A stretch of 64,000 bases of DNA from Planctomycetota bacterium. Its GTDB lineage: Bacteria > Planctomycetota > UBA1135. A model generated the notes under the pieces. That model worked only from the letters and a program-made list of their open reading frames with translations. It was not told the DNA's origin and made no database searches. Below, one piece after another: positions 43,964 to 52,776 of the stretch. Position 1 is the first letter of the stretch. The number at the start of each line of letters is the position of its first letter. A program made the translations under genes and the position numbers. The DNA is taken from assembly GCA_008501825.1 (NCBI GenBank), contig QQUA01000022.1:62001-126000 (forward strand). The letters run 5' to 3'.

Positions 43964-44843
43964 GTTGGAAATAATCCGCATCGGAGTCGGGCGACGGCCT
44001 TTCCGCCGGATTCATCCACACCGACTCCAATCCGAACTTTTCCTGAAGCGTTTTTTCGGTGCTGGCCAGAGGCTGTTCTTCCCAGAACATCAGCCCGCCA
44101 CGTTTGCCGGCCATTTGCTTTTGGATGGCCTGCTCCGCCTCAGGATCCAAGGCTGCCGCTGGATCCACATCCAAATTTTTGATCTTCCAACCGCACCGCC
44201 GGGCCAGATAGTCGTACGCCTGGTGGTTGGCCAATAACGGCCAGGCTGCCACGGCTTCCGCTCTTTGCAAAAAGGCTTGCTCCAATTGGGCGAATTTGCC
44301 GTCCAAGACCTGCTGGCGAGATTTCAATTCCTCTCGCCATTCCGGAAAACTACGGCTCAAGGCTTCCGCCAAGACTTGGGCCTGACCGGCGGCCAGCCTC
44401 GGATCCATCCAGGTATGACCGTCGATGCCCTCATGGCTGTGTTCCCCCTTGGCACCGTGAGCATGAGTTCGCTTCTCATACTCCAACAACTGATCCGTCG
44501 GGATCTTGGAAGCGGTTTCCACGGTTCGGCTCGGGGGCAAGGCCACCTGCCGCCGCCAGCTTTCAAAAGAAGCTCCGTTGAAAACCACCAAGCGCGCTTG
44601 CTGGGCGGTCTGCAAAGCTTGGCGGGAGGGTAAATCTCCGGCAGGATCCGCCTCAGGATTCTGGAGGGCCTGCACGGGAATTCGGCCATCTACAAGAAAT
44701 TCGGCCCAGGATTGAAGGGGAAAAAAGCTGGTCATGACCAAATCAAGGGTCGGACCGGAAGAGGCAGCCTTCGTGGGCGCGGAATCCTTGCCGCAAGCCA
44801 TAAGGGAAAGCCAGCAAACCAGGAGGAACAGCCGGGAATTCAC
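43893..44843 (-). CDS. ZnuA/TroA-type metal-binding lipoprotein
   Basis: A 316-residue periplasmic binding protein of the cluster A-I (zinc/manganese) type with a lipobox (LSLMAC, Cys17). Of the usual metal ligands, His143 (GHTWMDP) and His207 (NHQAYDYLA) are present and an acidic residue is available in MFWEEQP. The first His, in the motif DPH, is replaced by Ala68 (EADPAGD). A short His-rich loop (HAHGAKGEHSHEGIDGH, 127-143) is present, as in zinc binders. It is the last gene of an operon with an FtsX-type permease rather than the usual ZnuB. It starts at GTG. Confidence 0.82.
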   Translation of the reverse strand: MNSRLFLLVCWLSLMACGKDSAPTKAASSGPTLDLVMTSFFPLQSWAEFLVDGRIPVQALQNPEADPAGDLPSRQALQTAQQARLVVFNGASFESWRRQVALPPSRTVETASKIPTDQLLEYEKRTHAHGAKGEHSHEGIDGHTWMDPRLAAGQAQVLAEALSRSFPEWREELKSRQQVLDGKFAQLEQAFLQRAEAVAAWPLLANHQAYDYLARRCGWKIKNLDVDPAAALDPEAEQAIQKQMAGKRGGLMFWEEQPLASTEKTLQEKFGLESVWMNPAERPSPDSDADYFQLMDANLQRLDQALQVLASNPVQD

Positions 44844-44852
44844 CTTGTCAGC

Positions 44853-46022
44853 CTAACGCAGCCAGGCGGCCACGTCTCCCAGGAACAAGCCGGCGACAGC
44901 CACGCTGGTCAGGGCCAGGAGCAGCGCCGCACTCACCACCATGCCGATTTCGTCCAAGATCAAACGAGTCACGAAGAAACGGCTGCAACCAAGCCTTTGC
45001 AAGGTTCGGAATTCAGCTTCCCGGAGCCTGGAAGAAAGGAGAAACACCAAGCCGCCCAAAGTCAAAGTGACGGCGGCCAGGATGCCGGAGAGGTAATCCA
45101 CCAATCGCCGGATGCGCAAGACATAGGCCAACAATTCCTCGACCACCTTCTGCGGATCGAACATCCGTAAGGCTTGGCCCTGGTTGATTCGGGTTTTTAA
45201 CAGAGTGCCCTCTTTCGAGCTGGCCGGCCAAAACAGCAAAGCGGTCAAAGGCAAGCGCTCCGGATCGCCGTGGTCGTGAAAACTGGCCAAGTTCTCCGGA
45301 GTGATTTCCTGATAGGAAAGCAAAGCACGACTCATGACCACTCCGTCTTCATCGCCGCCTAAAACCAATTTCGAATCGACCTCTTCCGGGTCTTGATGGC
45401 CGTGAGCAAAACCTTCAAGAATCCAACTGGTGCTCAAATCGACGAATACCGCCTCGTCGTCCGGTCCTTTGGATGCTTGCAAAATCCCGCTGACCCTTAG
45501 TTTCAAAGCCGGCGGAACGGTCAAGTCATACAACTCCGGCACGTCGCTGAACAGAAAATTGCCCGTTTCCAACTTCAAACGCTTGGCCACCGTGGCCCCC
45601 AGAATCGCTTCTCCCGCCATCAACGGCCAATGGCCGGATCGGGTCCTCAAATGGCGACGTTCAAAATACTCCGGAGTCGTTCCCACCAGGGGATAGCCTT
45701 GCGCTTGAAAGCCTAAATGAAGAGGTACCACCACTCCTTCGGCCTGGTCTTGAAGGCGTTGCCGTTCCGGCAAGGAAATCGGTTCCAAACGGGCTTGTCG
45801 AAAATACAGGGCTGACAAAACCACATCGAAACGATTGCTGCGACTTCCCAGAATCAGAGGGGTCGAAGCCGCCCGTTGAAGGAGTTGTTGTTCATAACCG
45901 GCCATCAAAACCCGAACTCCGAAGGGCAAAGCCAGGGTCAAGGCCAGGCTCAAAACCAGGACCAAAGTGGTCCAGGGTCGGCGCCGGAGGCGCAAATAAC
46001 TCAGATGCCAGGCGCCGATCAT
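44853..46022 (-). CDS. FtsX/MacB-type ABC permease
   Basis: A 389-residue permease with one N-terminal helix (TTLVLVLSLALTLALPFG), a periplasmic domain of about 240 residues (GEAILGATVAKRLKLETG) and three C-terminal helices (LSGILAAVTLTLGGLVFLLSS, LGCSRFFVTRL loop). This is the LolC/MacB/FtsX class, which usually works on lipids, lipoproteins or peptides and pulls them from the membrane. Here it overlaps its ATPase gene by ATGA and is followed after 9 bases by a zinc-type binding lipoprotein. A His-containing loop (HGHQDPEE, SFHDHGD) could bear on metal binding but this is speculation. Confidence 0.82.
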   Translation of the reverse strand: MIGAWHLSYLRLRRRPWTTLVLVLSLALTLALPFGVRVLMAGYEQQLLQRAASTPLILGSRSNRFDVVLSALYFRQARLEPISLPERQRLQDQAEGVVVPLHLGFQAQGYPLVGTTPEYFERRHLRTRSGHWPLMAGEAILGATVAKRLKLETGNFLFSDVPELYDLTVPPALKLRVSGILQASKGPDDEAVFVDLSTSWILEGFAHGHQDPEEVDSKLVLGGDEDGVVMSRALLSYQEITPENLASFHDHGDPERLPLTALLFWPASSKEGTLLKTRINQGQALRMFDPQKVVEELLAYVLRIRRLVDYLSGILAAVTLTLGGLVFLLSSRLREAEFRTLQRLGCSRFFVTRLILDEIGMVVSAALLLALTSVAVAGLFLGDVAAWLR

Positions 46023-46708
46023 GAGCGATGATCTTCCGCCAGGGCCAAAGCCGGAAGTTCCAGGGTCCGATCGAACCGCGGCAACAAGCTGTGATCGTGG
46101 GTAACGACCAGCAAGGAAGCCTGAATGGCTTCACATTGCTGAAAGAGCAACTCCAAGGAACGCCGGGCGTTGTCCGGATCCAAATTGCCGGTGGGCTCGT
46201 CCCCGAGCACCAATCCCGGTTGAGTCACTAGAGCCCTTCCTACGGCGACTCGCTGTCGCTCTCCTTGGGAAAGGCGTCGTGGAAATCGATGCAGCAAGGT
46301 TGATAAGCCCAGGGATTCAGCGAGAGCCTTGGCCCGATTCGACGCTTCCTGATGCCAGCGAAGGTCGGGATGCAAGCGATAAGGCAAGATCAGGTTCTCC
46401 CAAACGGTGAGATAATCCAGCAATTCGAATTCTTGAAACACCAAGCCAAGCCGGCGAATGCGAAAAGCTCTTCTGGCAGCGTCCTCTTGCTGTTCCAAAG
46501 CTTTTCCCAACACCTCCAGTTTCCCGCTTTGCAGCGGCAGAATTCCGGCAATCAAATGCAGCAAGGTGGTTTTGCCGCAACCGCTGGGGCCGACTAAAGC
46601 CACCTTTTCCCCTTCCATGAGTTGAAGAGCGGGAATCCGAAGGCGGAAGCTGCCGCCGTAATCAAATTCCAAATCAGCGGCTTGGATCACCGGCTTGGGG
46701 GAATTCAC
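46019..46708 (-). CDS. LolD/MacB-type ABC ATPase
   Basis: A 229-residue ATPase with Walker A GPSGCGKTT, Q-loop LVFQEFELLDYL, signature LSQGERQRVAVGRAL, Walker [14 protein letters not shown] and switch His in VVTHDHSLL. Sequence and size place it in the LolD/MacB/FtsE subfamily. Its start overlaps the upstream gene by 4 bases and its end overlaps the permease by 4 bases, so all three are translationally coupled. Confidence 0.9.
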   Translation of the reverse strand: MNSPKPVIQAADLEFDYGGSFRLRIPALQLMEGEKVALVGPSGCGKTTLLHLIAGILPLQSGKLEVLGKALEQQEDAARRAFRIRRLGLVFQEFELLDYLTVWENLILPYRLHPDLRWHQEASNRAKALAESLGLSTLLHRFPRRLSQGERQRVAVGRALVTQPGLVLGDEPTGNLDPDNARRSLELLFQQCEAIQASLLVVTHDHSLLPRFDRTLELPALALAEDHRS

Positions 46709-48018
46709 CGGGCCGCTCCTTCCGGGGTGGCCGACACGGTGGTGGATTCCAGCATCTGGCTACCGCCGATGCGCCAGCCGGCTTCGGCTTGAACCACTTG
46801 ATAACGAGCCAAATACTCATTGGTGCGATCGTGGCTGTGTCCCCAATGAGTGACTCGGCCGTCCACCTGCCAGCGGCATTGAACTTCGAAACCAGGACGC
46901 CCGTCTTCCGGCAACTGACCGATGGAGCCGACTTCCACCTGGATATGACGAACCGCCTGTACTCGACTCACCGCACCTCCTTGCTCCTGCTGAATCAATC
47001 CGCGGTAAATCTGTTCATACAAATTTTCCAGCAAGGGACCGTCCACCGAAGCGGCCAGGGCATCGTAAACGTCACTCTCCGCGGTGTAATCGAAAGCTCG
47101 ATAAAGATTGGCATGAAGGGGACGGAAGATGGCTTCCGCCTCCTGGTCGGTGGGCAATTCGGTCGCCAAAAAGGAAGGGGAAAGCTCCACGTTAGCCACC
47201 GATCGAGCCAAGAAAGCGGTCGACAGCAAGCCGGCGACCGCGATCCAACGCCAGGCTGGCCCGCGAATCAGGAACACGGCGAAAGCGGCCAGGCCGGCAC
47301 AAAAGATGGAAAGCATTGGCAAGTTCCAAACCGGCGGCGGCACCGTTTCCGGAACTTGAAGAAAAAAGTCCGCTGCGCTTTCCCCGCGGTTGTGCCAAAG
47401 GACTTCCGGCTCTTCCTGGGTAAATTCCAATGGCGTGGTCAATCCGGCGGCGAAAAGTTGGGCTCGAATGGTCAAGGTCGGCATGTAGTTTTCGTCGCCG
47501 ATAGCCAAATCCGGTGGATAAGGTCCCCAGATCATGCGCACCTGTTGCGGCATGGACTTGGCGGGATAATCCAGGACCAATTGCATTTTCACCAAAGCCT
47601 TCTTTCCCATCCGAGGAAACAAGGGCAGTAGAGTTAAATCCGGTTCCAAAAGTTCATAGCCGCCATCCAACGGCACTACCGCGACTCCATCGAGGAAGAC
47701 TTGATTGGCCTCACGGAAAAATGCCAGCAAATCCTCATGGACCCAAGGAGCTTCCACCGGATGAATGTCGTCCTCGGCCTCCCGCGCCACGTCGACGAAC
47801 TGCTCGATAAAGGCCAGATTCAGCAGGATTTGAAAACGCACCCGCTCAGGTTCGACCAGGACCCGAACGTCGGCATCGGGACCGTCCGAAGGGTGGAGTT
47901 CGGACGTCGCCGCAGGGTCGCCGTGAGGGTCGAGCAGCCCGACCAGGCAGCCGAGGAGGAACAGCAGCACAGGGAAGCATCGCAAATCCTGCGACGCCAA
48001 AAAATTATACTGCCTCAT
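46705..48018 (-). CDS. membrane protein of unknown function, metal ABC operon
   Basis: A 437-residue protein with an N-terminal hydrophobic segment (FPVLLFLLGCLVGLLDP), a first domain of about 190 residues rich in acidic and aromatic residues, one or two central helices (MLSIFCAGLAAFAVFLI, WIAVAGLLSTAFLA) and a C-terminal domain of about 160 residues containing WQVDGRVTHWGHSHDRTNEY, rich in His. I do not recognise the family. As the first gene of a four-gene overlapping operon with an ATPase, an FtsX permease and a zinc-type binding lipoprotein, it is likely a dedicated partner of that transporter, perhaps a sensor or periplasmic chaperone. The start is 38 bases from a divergent gene. Confidence 0.6.
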   Translation of the reverse strand: MRQYNFLASQDLRCFPVLLFLLGCLVGLLDPHGDPAATSELHPSDGPDADVRVLVEPERVRFQILLNLAFIEQFVDVAREAEDDIHPVEAPWVHEDLLAFFREANQVFLDGVAVVPLDGGYELLEPDLTLLPLFPRMGKKALVKMQLVLDYPAKSMPQQVRMIWGPYPPDLAIGDENYMPTLTIRAQLFAAGLTTPLEFTQEEPEVLWHNRGESAADFFLQVPETVPPPVWNLPMLSIFCAGLAAFAVFLIRGPAWRWIAVAGLLSTAFLARSVANVELSPSFLATELPTDQEAEAIFRPLHANLYRAFDYTAESDVYDALAASVDGPLLENLYEQIYRGLIQQEQGGAVSRVQAVRHIQVEVGSIGQLPEDGRPGFEVQCRWQVDGRVTHWGHSHDRTNEYLARYQVVQAEAGWRIGGSQMLESTTVSATPEGAAR

Positions 48019-48056
48019 GGGCCCTTCACCCGTTGGGGAAGGGCTCGCTGTCCAAC

Positions 48057-49940
48057 ATGAAGCTGCGCCTCAGCCCTCTCTTCCTGTCGGCCGTGTTTGC
48101 GATCGGTCAGACAACTGCCGTTTTTGCGCAAACCCCGCCTGAAGCCCCCCTTGCGACGGCCCTGGCAGAACTCGGTCCGGAGGTCGAGCGCTACAACGAG
48201 CACATTATTTACCTAGCCAGCCCGTTCCTGGATGGGCGCCTCCCCGGCACGGCCGGGATGGAAATGGCCAAGGATTACTGCCAATTCTGGCTGCAAGATG
48301 CGGGGCTCGAACCTGCTTTTTCCGATTCGGAAGGAGTCCCCAGTTGGCGCCAGCCTTTCCCTCTCGGCAGCCAGTTGGAGATCGGCTCGGCCGAGCTGGC
48401 TTCGCTCCAAGGCACCCGCCTGAAGTTGGGCGAAGACTTCCAAGCTTTGGGATTGGGCACCGCCGGCCAGGCTGCAGGGGAAGCCGTGTTCTTGGGTTAT
48501 GCCATCGCCAAGGGCCCGGACGGCTACCAAAGCTTTAGCGGAACCGCGGACTTAAAGGGCAAGATCGCGGTGATCTTTCGCTTCGAGCCGATGGATGAGC
48601 AGGGTCAAAGTCGTTGGTCCAACGGACGGGGTTGGAGCCGGCAATCCGGTTTCTCCGCCAAAGTGCGGGCGGCCGCCAAGTTCAATCCGGCCGCCATCTT
48701 GATCGTCAATCCACCGGCGGCCTCCGATCCGCGCAATTCCAAATTGATGGGCGCCGGTTCCGGCGGCAGTCAAAGCTGCGAGGTGCCGGTTCTGCATCTG
48801 CGCACCGAAGCCGCCGCTCGTCTGTTTCCGAACCACGACCTCATGGCGTTGCGACAACACGCCGACCAAGGCAAAGCTCCGGTGAACCTGGGCGTTCGCT
48901 TGCAAGTGAAGGTGGATATGGATCGGAAACCTTTGATTGCCGAAAATGTCGGCGGCTTGTTGCCAGGGCGCGGCGACATGGCGCAAAAGCTGTTGGTCAT
49001 CGGAGCTCACCTGGATCACCTGGGCATGGGAGATTTCGGTTCCCGCTCCGGCCCCGGAACTTTGCATCCCGGCGCGGATGACAATGCTTCCGGATCTTCC
49101 GCCGTGCTCATGCTGGCGGAACGATTGAATGCCGCCTATGAAAAACTGCCGGACGGAGCCCAAGCCCGTTCCATCTTGTTCCTGCTCTTCAGCGGGGAAG
49201 AATCCGGTTTGAACGGTTCCCGCTATTACGTCAATCACCCGATTCGAAGCATGGAAGATCACAGCTTGATGATCAACTTCGACATGATCGGGCGCATCGT
49301 CAATCGCCGCCTTTCAGTCTCGGGAACGGGGACCGGCGTCGGCTTGGACGCCATCCTGGAAGCCGCCAAATCGGATTCGGAATTGGAAGTCATCATTCCG
49401 GAAAAATTGTCCGGTGCCTCGGATCACACCCCCTTCTATCGCAAGCAAATGCCAGTTTTGTTCGGTGCCATTGCCGATTTCCACGGCGACTATCACACGC
49501 CCCAGGACGTTGCCGCCAAGATCAATCGAGTGGACGCCGTCCGCACCGTGGATCTTTTCGAAGACATCGCTCTTGCCGCTGCCACCCGCGAGCAAGCTTG
49601 GGAATTCGTACCGCCGAAACAAGAAGGCAATCGAAACCAGACTTCCTTAGGCTCGATTCGAGTTCGGTTCGGCATCGCCCCGGGAAATTACAACGATGAC
49701 GAACCCGGAATCGTGGTGGCCTCCTTGACCCCGGGAGCTTCGGCGGTTCAAGCCGGTATCCAGGCCGGCGATCGCTTGGTTCGCTGGGACGGCCAAAAGA
49801 TCCTCAATGTCCAAGAGTGGATGGGCATGCTGGCGAAGCACAAACCTGGAGACGTGGTCAAAGTCGGCATTGTCCGAGACGGTTCGGAATTGACCCTTCC
49901 CGTTACCTTGCAAGCCCGGAATTCCGGAGGCCCCCGATGA
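48057..49940 (+). CDS. secreted M28 aminopeptidase with C-terminal PDZ domain
   Basis: A 627-residue exported protein (signal LSPLFLSAVFAIGQTTAVFA). After a protease-associated-like region (to about 290) comes the M28 catalytic domain: zinc ligands in GAHLDHLG (His about 318), PGADDNASGSSA, GEESGL, INFDMIG and HGDYHTPQD. A PDZ domain at the C-terminus (GIVVASLTPGASAVQAGIQAGD) is intact. The ligand set is complete, so an active di-zinc aminopeptidase is expected. It overlaps the next gene, a related M28 peptidase, by ATGA. Confidence 0.88.
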   Translation: MKLRLSPLFLSAVFAIGQTTAVFAQTPPEAPLATALAELGPEVERYNEHIIYLASPFLDGRLPGTAGMEMAKDYCQFWLQDAGLEPAFSDSEGVPSWRQPFPLGSQLEIGSAELASLQGTRLKLGEDFQALGLGTAGQAAGEAVFLGYAIAKGPDGYQSFSGTADLKGKIAVIFRFEPMDEQGQSRWSNGRGWSRQSGFSAKVRAAAKFNPAAILIVNPPAASDPRNSKLMGAGSGGSQSCEVPVLHLRTEAAARLFPNHDLMALRQHADQGKAPVNLGVRLQVKVDMDRKPLIAENVGGLLPGRGDMAQKLLVIGAHLDHLGMGDFGSRSGPGTLHPGADDNASGSSAVLMLAERLNAAYEKLPDGAQARSILFLLFSGEESGLNGSRYYVNHPIRSMEDHSLMINFDMIGRIVNRRLSVSGTGTGVGLDAILEAAKSDSELEVIIPEKLSGASDHTPFYRKQMPVLFGAIADFHGDYHTPQDVAAKINRVDAVRTVDLFEDIALAAATREQAWEFVPPKQEGNRNQTSLGSIRVRFGIAPGNYNDDEPGIVVASLTPGASAVQAGIQAGDRLVRWDGQKILNVQEWMGMLAKHKPGDVVKVGIVRDGSELTLPVTLQARNSGGPR

Positions 49941-51508
49941 AACGAATTCGTTCCCAAATCCAAATCGGGCGACTTAGCCTCCTCGGCTGCCTGATCCTGA
50001 CTTCCGGCCTTTCCGGACAAGAAGTTCAAGCCGACATCGGCGTCGTGCCGGCCATGTACCAAAGGTATGGCGACGACTTTCGTCGTTATGACGAACACGT
50101 AAGTTTCCTGGCCAACCCGTTCCTGGAAGGCCGCCTGCCCGGTTCGCCGGGAATGGTCATTACCGAACGTTACGTGGAAGAAAACTTCGCCGCCGCTGGC
50201 TTGCAACCGGCCTTCGACGGCAGTTTTCGACAAAGCGTCCCGCTCGGCGGGCAGCGCAAGGTAGAAGGCGGAAGCATCCAGGTCGGCGCCTGGAATGGAG
50301 AACGACAAGAGCAATTCGACGTCAATCTCCTCGGCGGCCAGGGCTCGGTCCAAGGCCCATTGGTGTTCGCCGGTTTCGGCGTAGATAAAGGCCCGGATGG
50401 CTATTCCAATTTTCTCGGAGATCGAGATTTGCAAGGCCGCATTGCCGTGGTTTATCGCTTCGAGCCCATGAACGAGTCCGGAACCAGCCGCTGGACCGAA
50501 GACGGCCGCTGGAGTCGCCAAGCCAGCTACCGCTCCAAGTTGATGACCGCCGCTTCCAAAGGCGCCAAAGCCATCATCTTGGTCAATCCTCCGGGCGTCA
50601 GCGATCCACGAGCCGGGGAAATTCCGGTTACCCGCAGCAATCGGAAACGGGTCGACGTTCCGGTCTTCGGCATGACCACCGAAGCTTTGGACGCCCTCTT
50701 GAAAGCCAATGCCAATCCCTGGACTTCGGAAAAGCTGTTGGCGAAGGCGGACAAGGGCGGCCCGCCGTTCCCGCTCGGCTTGAACGCCGAACTGGAAGCC
50801 AAGATCGAACAAGAGCAACGAAGTTGCGACAACATCGGCGGACTCTTGCCCGGTCAAGGCGAATTGGCCAAGGAGTTGGTGGTCATCGGGGCTCACATCG
50901 ATCACCTGGGTCTTGGCGTCTACGGCTCCCGTGGCTTTCGCGGTGAATTGCACCCCGGTGCCGACGACAACGCCTCCGGCACCGCGGCCTTGATTTTGCT
51001 GGCGGAACGCATCGTGCCGTGGATGGCCGCCTTGGAACCGGGCCAACAAGCCCGCTCCGTTTTGTTCTTGGGATTGAACGCCGAAGAAGCCGGTTTGGAC
51101 GGCGCCCGTCACTACGTCAATCATCCGATCCGGTCTCTAGAAGATCACAGCTTGATGATCAACTTCGACATGATCGGCCGGGTGGTGGACGGCAAATTGC
51201 AAATCTTGGGCTCCCAAAGCGGCGAAGGTCTCATGGAGTGGATGAAAGCCCTCGATGCGGAAACGCCGCTGCATCTCAACGTCCATACCAGGCTGCATCT
51301 AGGCAGCGATCACTTGCCGTTTTTGAGCAAGCGGGTGCCGGCGGTGTTCGCCATCATCGATCCGCTGCACCGGGACTATCACACCCCCGGCGACGTGGCT
51401 TCCAAAATCAATCGGCTGGATTCCATCCACGTGATTGATTTGTTTGAAAAGGTCATCCAAGGAGCCGCCACCCGGCCTAAGGGGTTCGAGTTCAAGAGCC
51501 CCTATTAA
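49937..51508 (+). CDS. secreted M28 aminopeptidase (tandem copy, no PDZ)
   Basis: A 523-residue exported peptidase, paralogous to the preceding gene through the whole protease-associated and M28 regions (HVSFLANPFLEGRLPG against HIIYLASPFLDGRLPG, and shared PIRSLEDHSLMINFDMIG). Zinc ligands are all present: GAHIDHLG, PGADDNASG, NAEEAGL, NFDMIG, HRDYHTPGD. The PDZ domain of its neighbour is missing; the chain ends soon after the catalytic domain. The ATG at the ATGA overlap gives a signal peptide (LSLLGCLILTSGLSGQ). The tandem arrangement indicates duplication followed by PDZ gain or loss. Confidence 0.88.
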   Translation: MKRIRSQIQIGRLSLLGCLILTSGLSGQEVQADIGVVPAMYQRYGDDFRRYDEHVSFLANPFLEGRLPGSPGMVITERYVEENFAAAGLQPAFDGSFRQSVPLGGQRKVEGGSIQVGAWNGERQEQFDVNLLGGQGSVQGPLVFAGFGVDKGPDGYSNFLGDRDLQGRIAVVYRFEPMNESGTSRWTEDGRWSRQASYRSKLMTAASKGAKAIILVNPPGVSDPRAGEIPVTRSNRKRVDVPVFGMTTEALDALLKANANPWTSEKLLAKADKGGPPFPLGLNAELEAKIEQEQRSCDNIGGLLPGQGELAKELVVIGAHIDHLGLGVYGSRGFRGELHPGADDNASGTAALILLAERIVPWMAALEPGQQARSVLFLGLNAEEAGLDGARHYVNHPIRSLEDHSLMINFDMIGRVVDGKLQILGSQSGEGLMEWMKALDAETPLHLNVHTRLHLGSDHLPFLSKRVPAVFAIIDPLHRDYHTPGDVASKINRLDSIHVIDLFEKVIQGAATRPKGFEFKSPY

Positions 51509-51542
51509 GCCCCTTTAAGCTCCTGTTGAGGAAAGGCCAGTC

Positions 51543-51986
51543 TCAGTCCGCTTCGCCGCCTTGGCTCCAAAGGGCGGCGCGGCGGTCCATCTCTTCCTGG
51601 CTGAGATCCTCGATGTGAGTCGCCAAGTACCAGCGGTTGCCCCACGAGTCGATCACTCCCCCGCTACGGTCCCCGTAAAATTGATCCTCGGGAGGATCGA
51701 GGACTTCCGCTCCGGCTTTCACCGCCCGCTGAAACCAAGCATCCACGTCCTCCACGTATAGATACATCATGGCCGGCACGGGATCGTGCCCGGGTTGACA
51801 TTCGCCCATCATCAAACGGGAATCGCCGATTTGCACTTCGGCGTGTCGAACGTCTCCGTTCGGATTAAGAACTTCCACCACCTTGGCGTCAAAGGCCTGC
51901 TGCACGAACTCCAACAACCCTCCGACGTTGCGGACCTTCAAGTAGGGCGTGATGGTGTGGTATCCCTCGGGAATGGCTCGAACCAT
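51543..51986 (-). CDS. VOC-family (glyoxalase/PhnB-like) protein
   Basis: A 147-residue protein of the vicinal oxygen chelate fold, PhnB subgroup: TITPYLKVRNVGGLLEFVQQAF at the start, DVRHAEVQIGDSRLMMGE in the middle and the C-terminal GDRSGGVIDSWGNRWYLATH. Residues in the expected metal positions include His and Glu. PhnB-like proteins are often of unknown substrate. It is a single gene, convergent with the M28 pair. Confidence 0.83.
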   Translation of the reverse strand: MVRAIPEGYHTITPYLKVRNVGGLLEFVQQAFDAKVVEVLNPNGDVRHAEVQIGDSRLMMGECQPGHDPVPAMMYLYVEDVDAWFQRAVKAGAEVLDPPEDQFYGDRSGGVIDSWGNRWYLATHIEDLSQEEMDRRAALWSQGGEAD

Positions 51987-52074
51987 GGTCGGACTCCTTC
52001 GCCTCTTTTCGATTCAGCTATCGGGTCGGACCCTTTTTATCAAGGATCTGCCGGCGACGCCAGATCGCCGCGCT

Positions 52075-52776
52075 TCAATCCACCCAACCGAAACCATCGG
52101 ACGAAACCCAGCCCGTTCCGACGGAAGGATGAAGCTCCAGCCAATCTCCCTGGCGCTTGCTGAACTCCAAAGCGGTCCCGGCTCGAAACCGGCCGAGGAC
52201 GGCACCCTCCGGAGAGGGAGATTCTCGATATTCCAAGCCGTCTTGAAGAACGACCGCCGCAGCTAAGGGCGGGAAGAAGCGATCTCGGAGCCAGCGAGCC
52301 TCCCCCGCCAAAGAGAGCAGTCCCAAGGCCAACATCCAAGAGCGCAATCCCGGTTTGTTGCGACTCAGCAACCAGCCGCAAACCGCCAAGCTTTGCAATC
52401 CAATGACCAGGGCCAGCCATTCCCGGGGCCGAAAAGCGGCGATGAAAGCTTCGATTTCGGCGGCGAAGGACGTCTCCGGCCGGCGATCAACCGTGAGCTG
52501 TTCCTCGGCAAAGCGAAGATGCAAGGCTACCTGCGGATCTCGGGGGGAGCGGAGTTGCGCCCGCCGGAAAGCCCAAATGGCTTCAGCGGTACGACCCAAG
52601 CGAAGAGCCGCATTGCCGTAATTGAACAGCAACGCCGCCGAGGGATGCTTCCCCGCCGCTTGCAAGCTTTGTTGAAAGCCCTGATAAGCAGTAAGAAATC
52701 GACCGTCGCGATAGGCTTCTTCCGGCGACGGTGTTTGAAGCCAGCCGATCACGACTAGAAGGAAGACTTTCACCAC
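52075..52776 (-). CDS. BatE-like TPR/SH3 protein
   Basis: A 233-residue protein with a signal-like N-terminus, TPR helices (LLFNYGNAALRLGRTAEAIWAFRRAQLRSP), two membrane segments (LALVIGLQSLAVCGWLL, LGLLSLAGEARWL) and an SH3-like C-terminus (GWVSSDGFGWVD). This is the layout of BatE. It starts at GTG inside the end of the BatD-like gene. It is the last gene of the operon and probably a periplasmic partner of the VWA proteins. Confidence 0.7.
   Translation of the reverse strand: MVKVFLLVVIGWLQTPSPEEAYRDGRFLTAYQGFQQSLQAAGKHPSAALLFNYGNAALRLGRTAEAIWAFRRAQLRSPRDPQVALHLRFAEEQLTVDRRPETSFAAEIEAFIAAFRPREWLALVIGLQSLAVCGWLLSRNKPGLRSWMLALGLLSLAGEARWLRDRFFPPLAAAVVLQDGLEYRESPSPEGAVLGRFRAGTALEFSKRQGDWLELHPSVGTGWVSSDGFGWVD

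Noticed and set aside
49748-51124. Long minus-strand frame of about 460 codons
   Set aside because: Entirely antisense to the M28 peptidase pair, which have full catalytic motifs; the frame has none.
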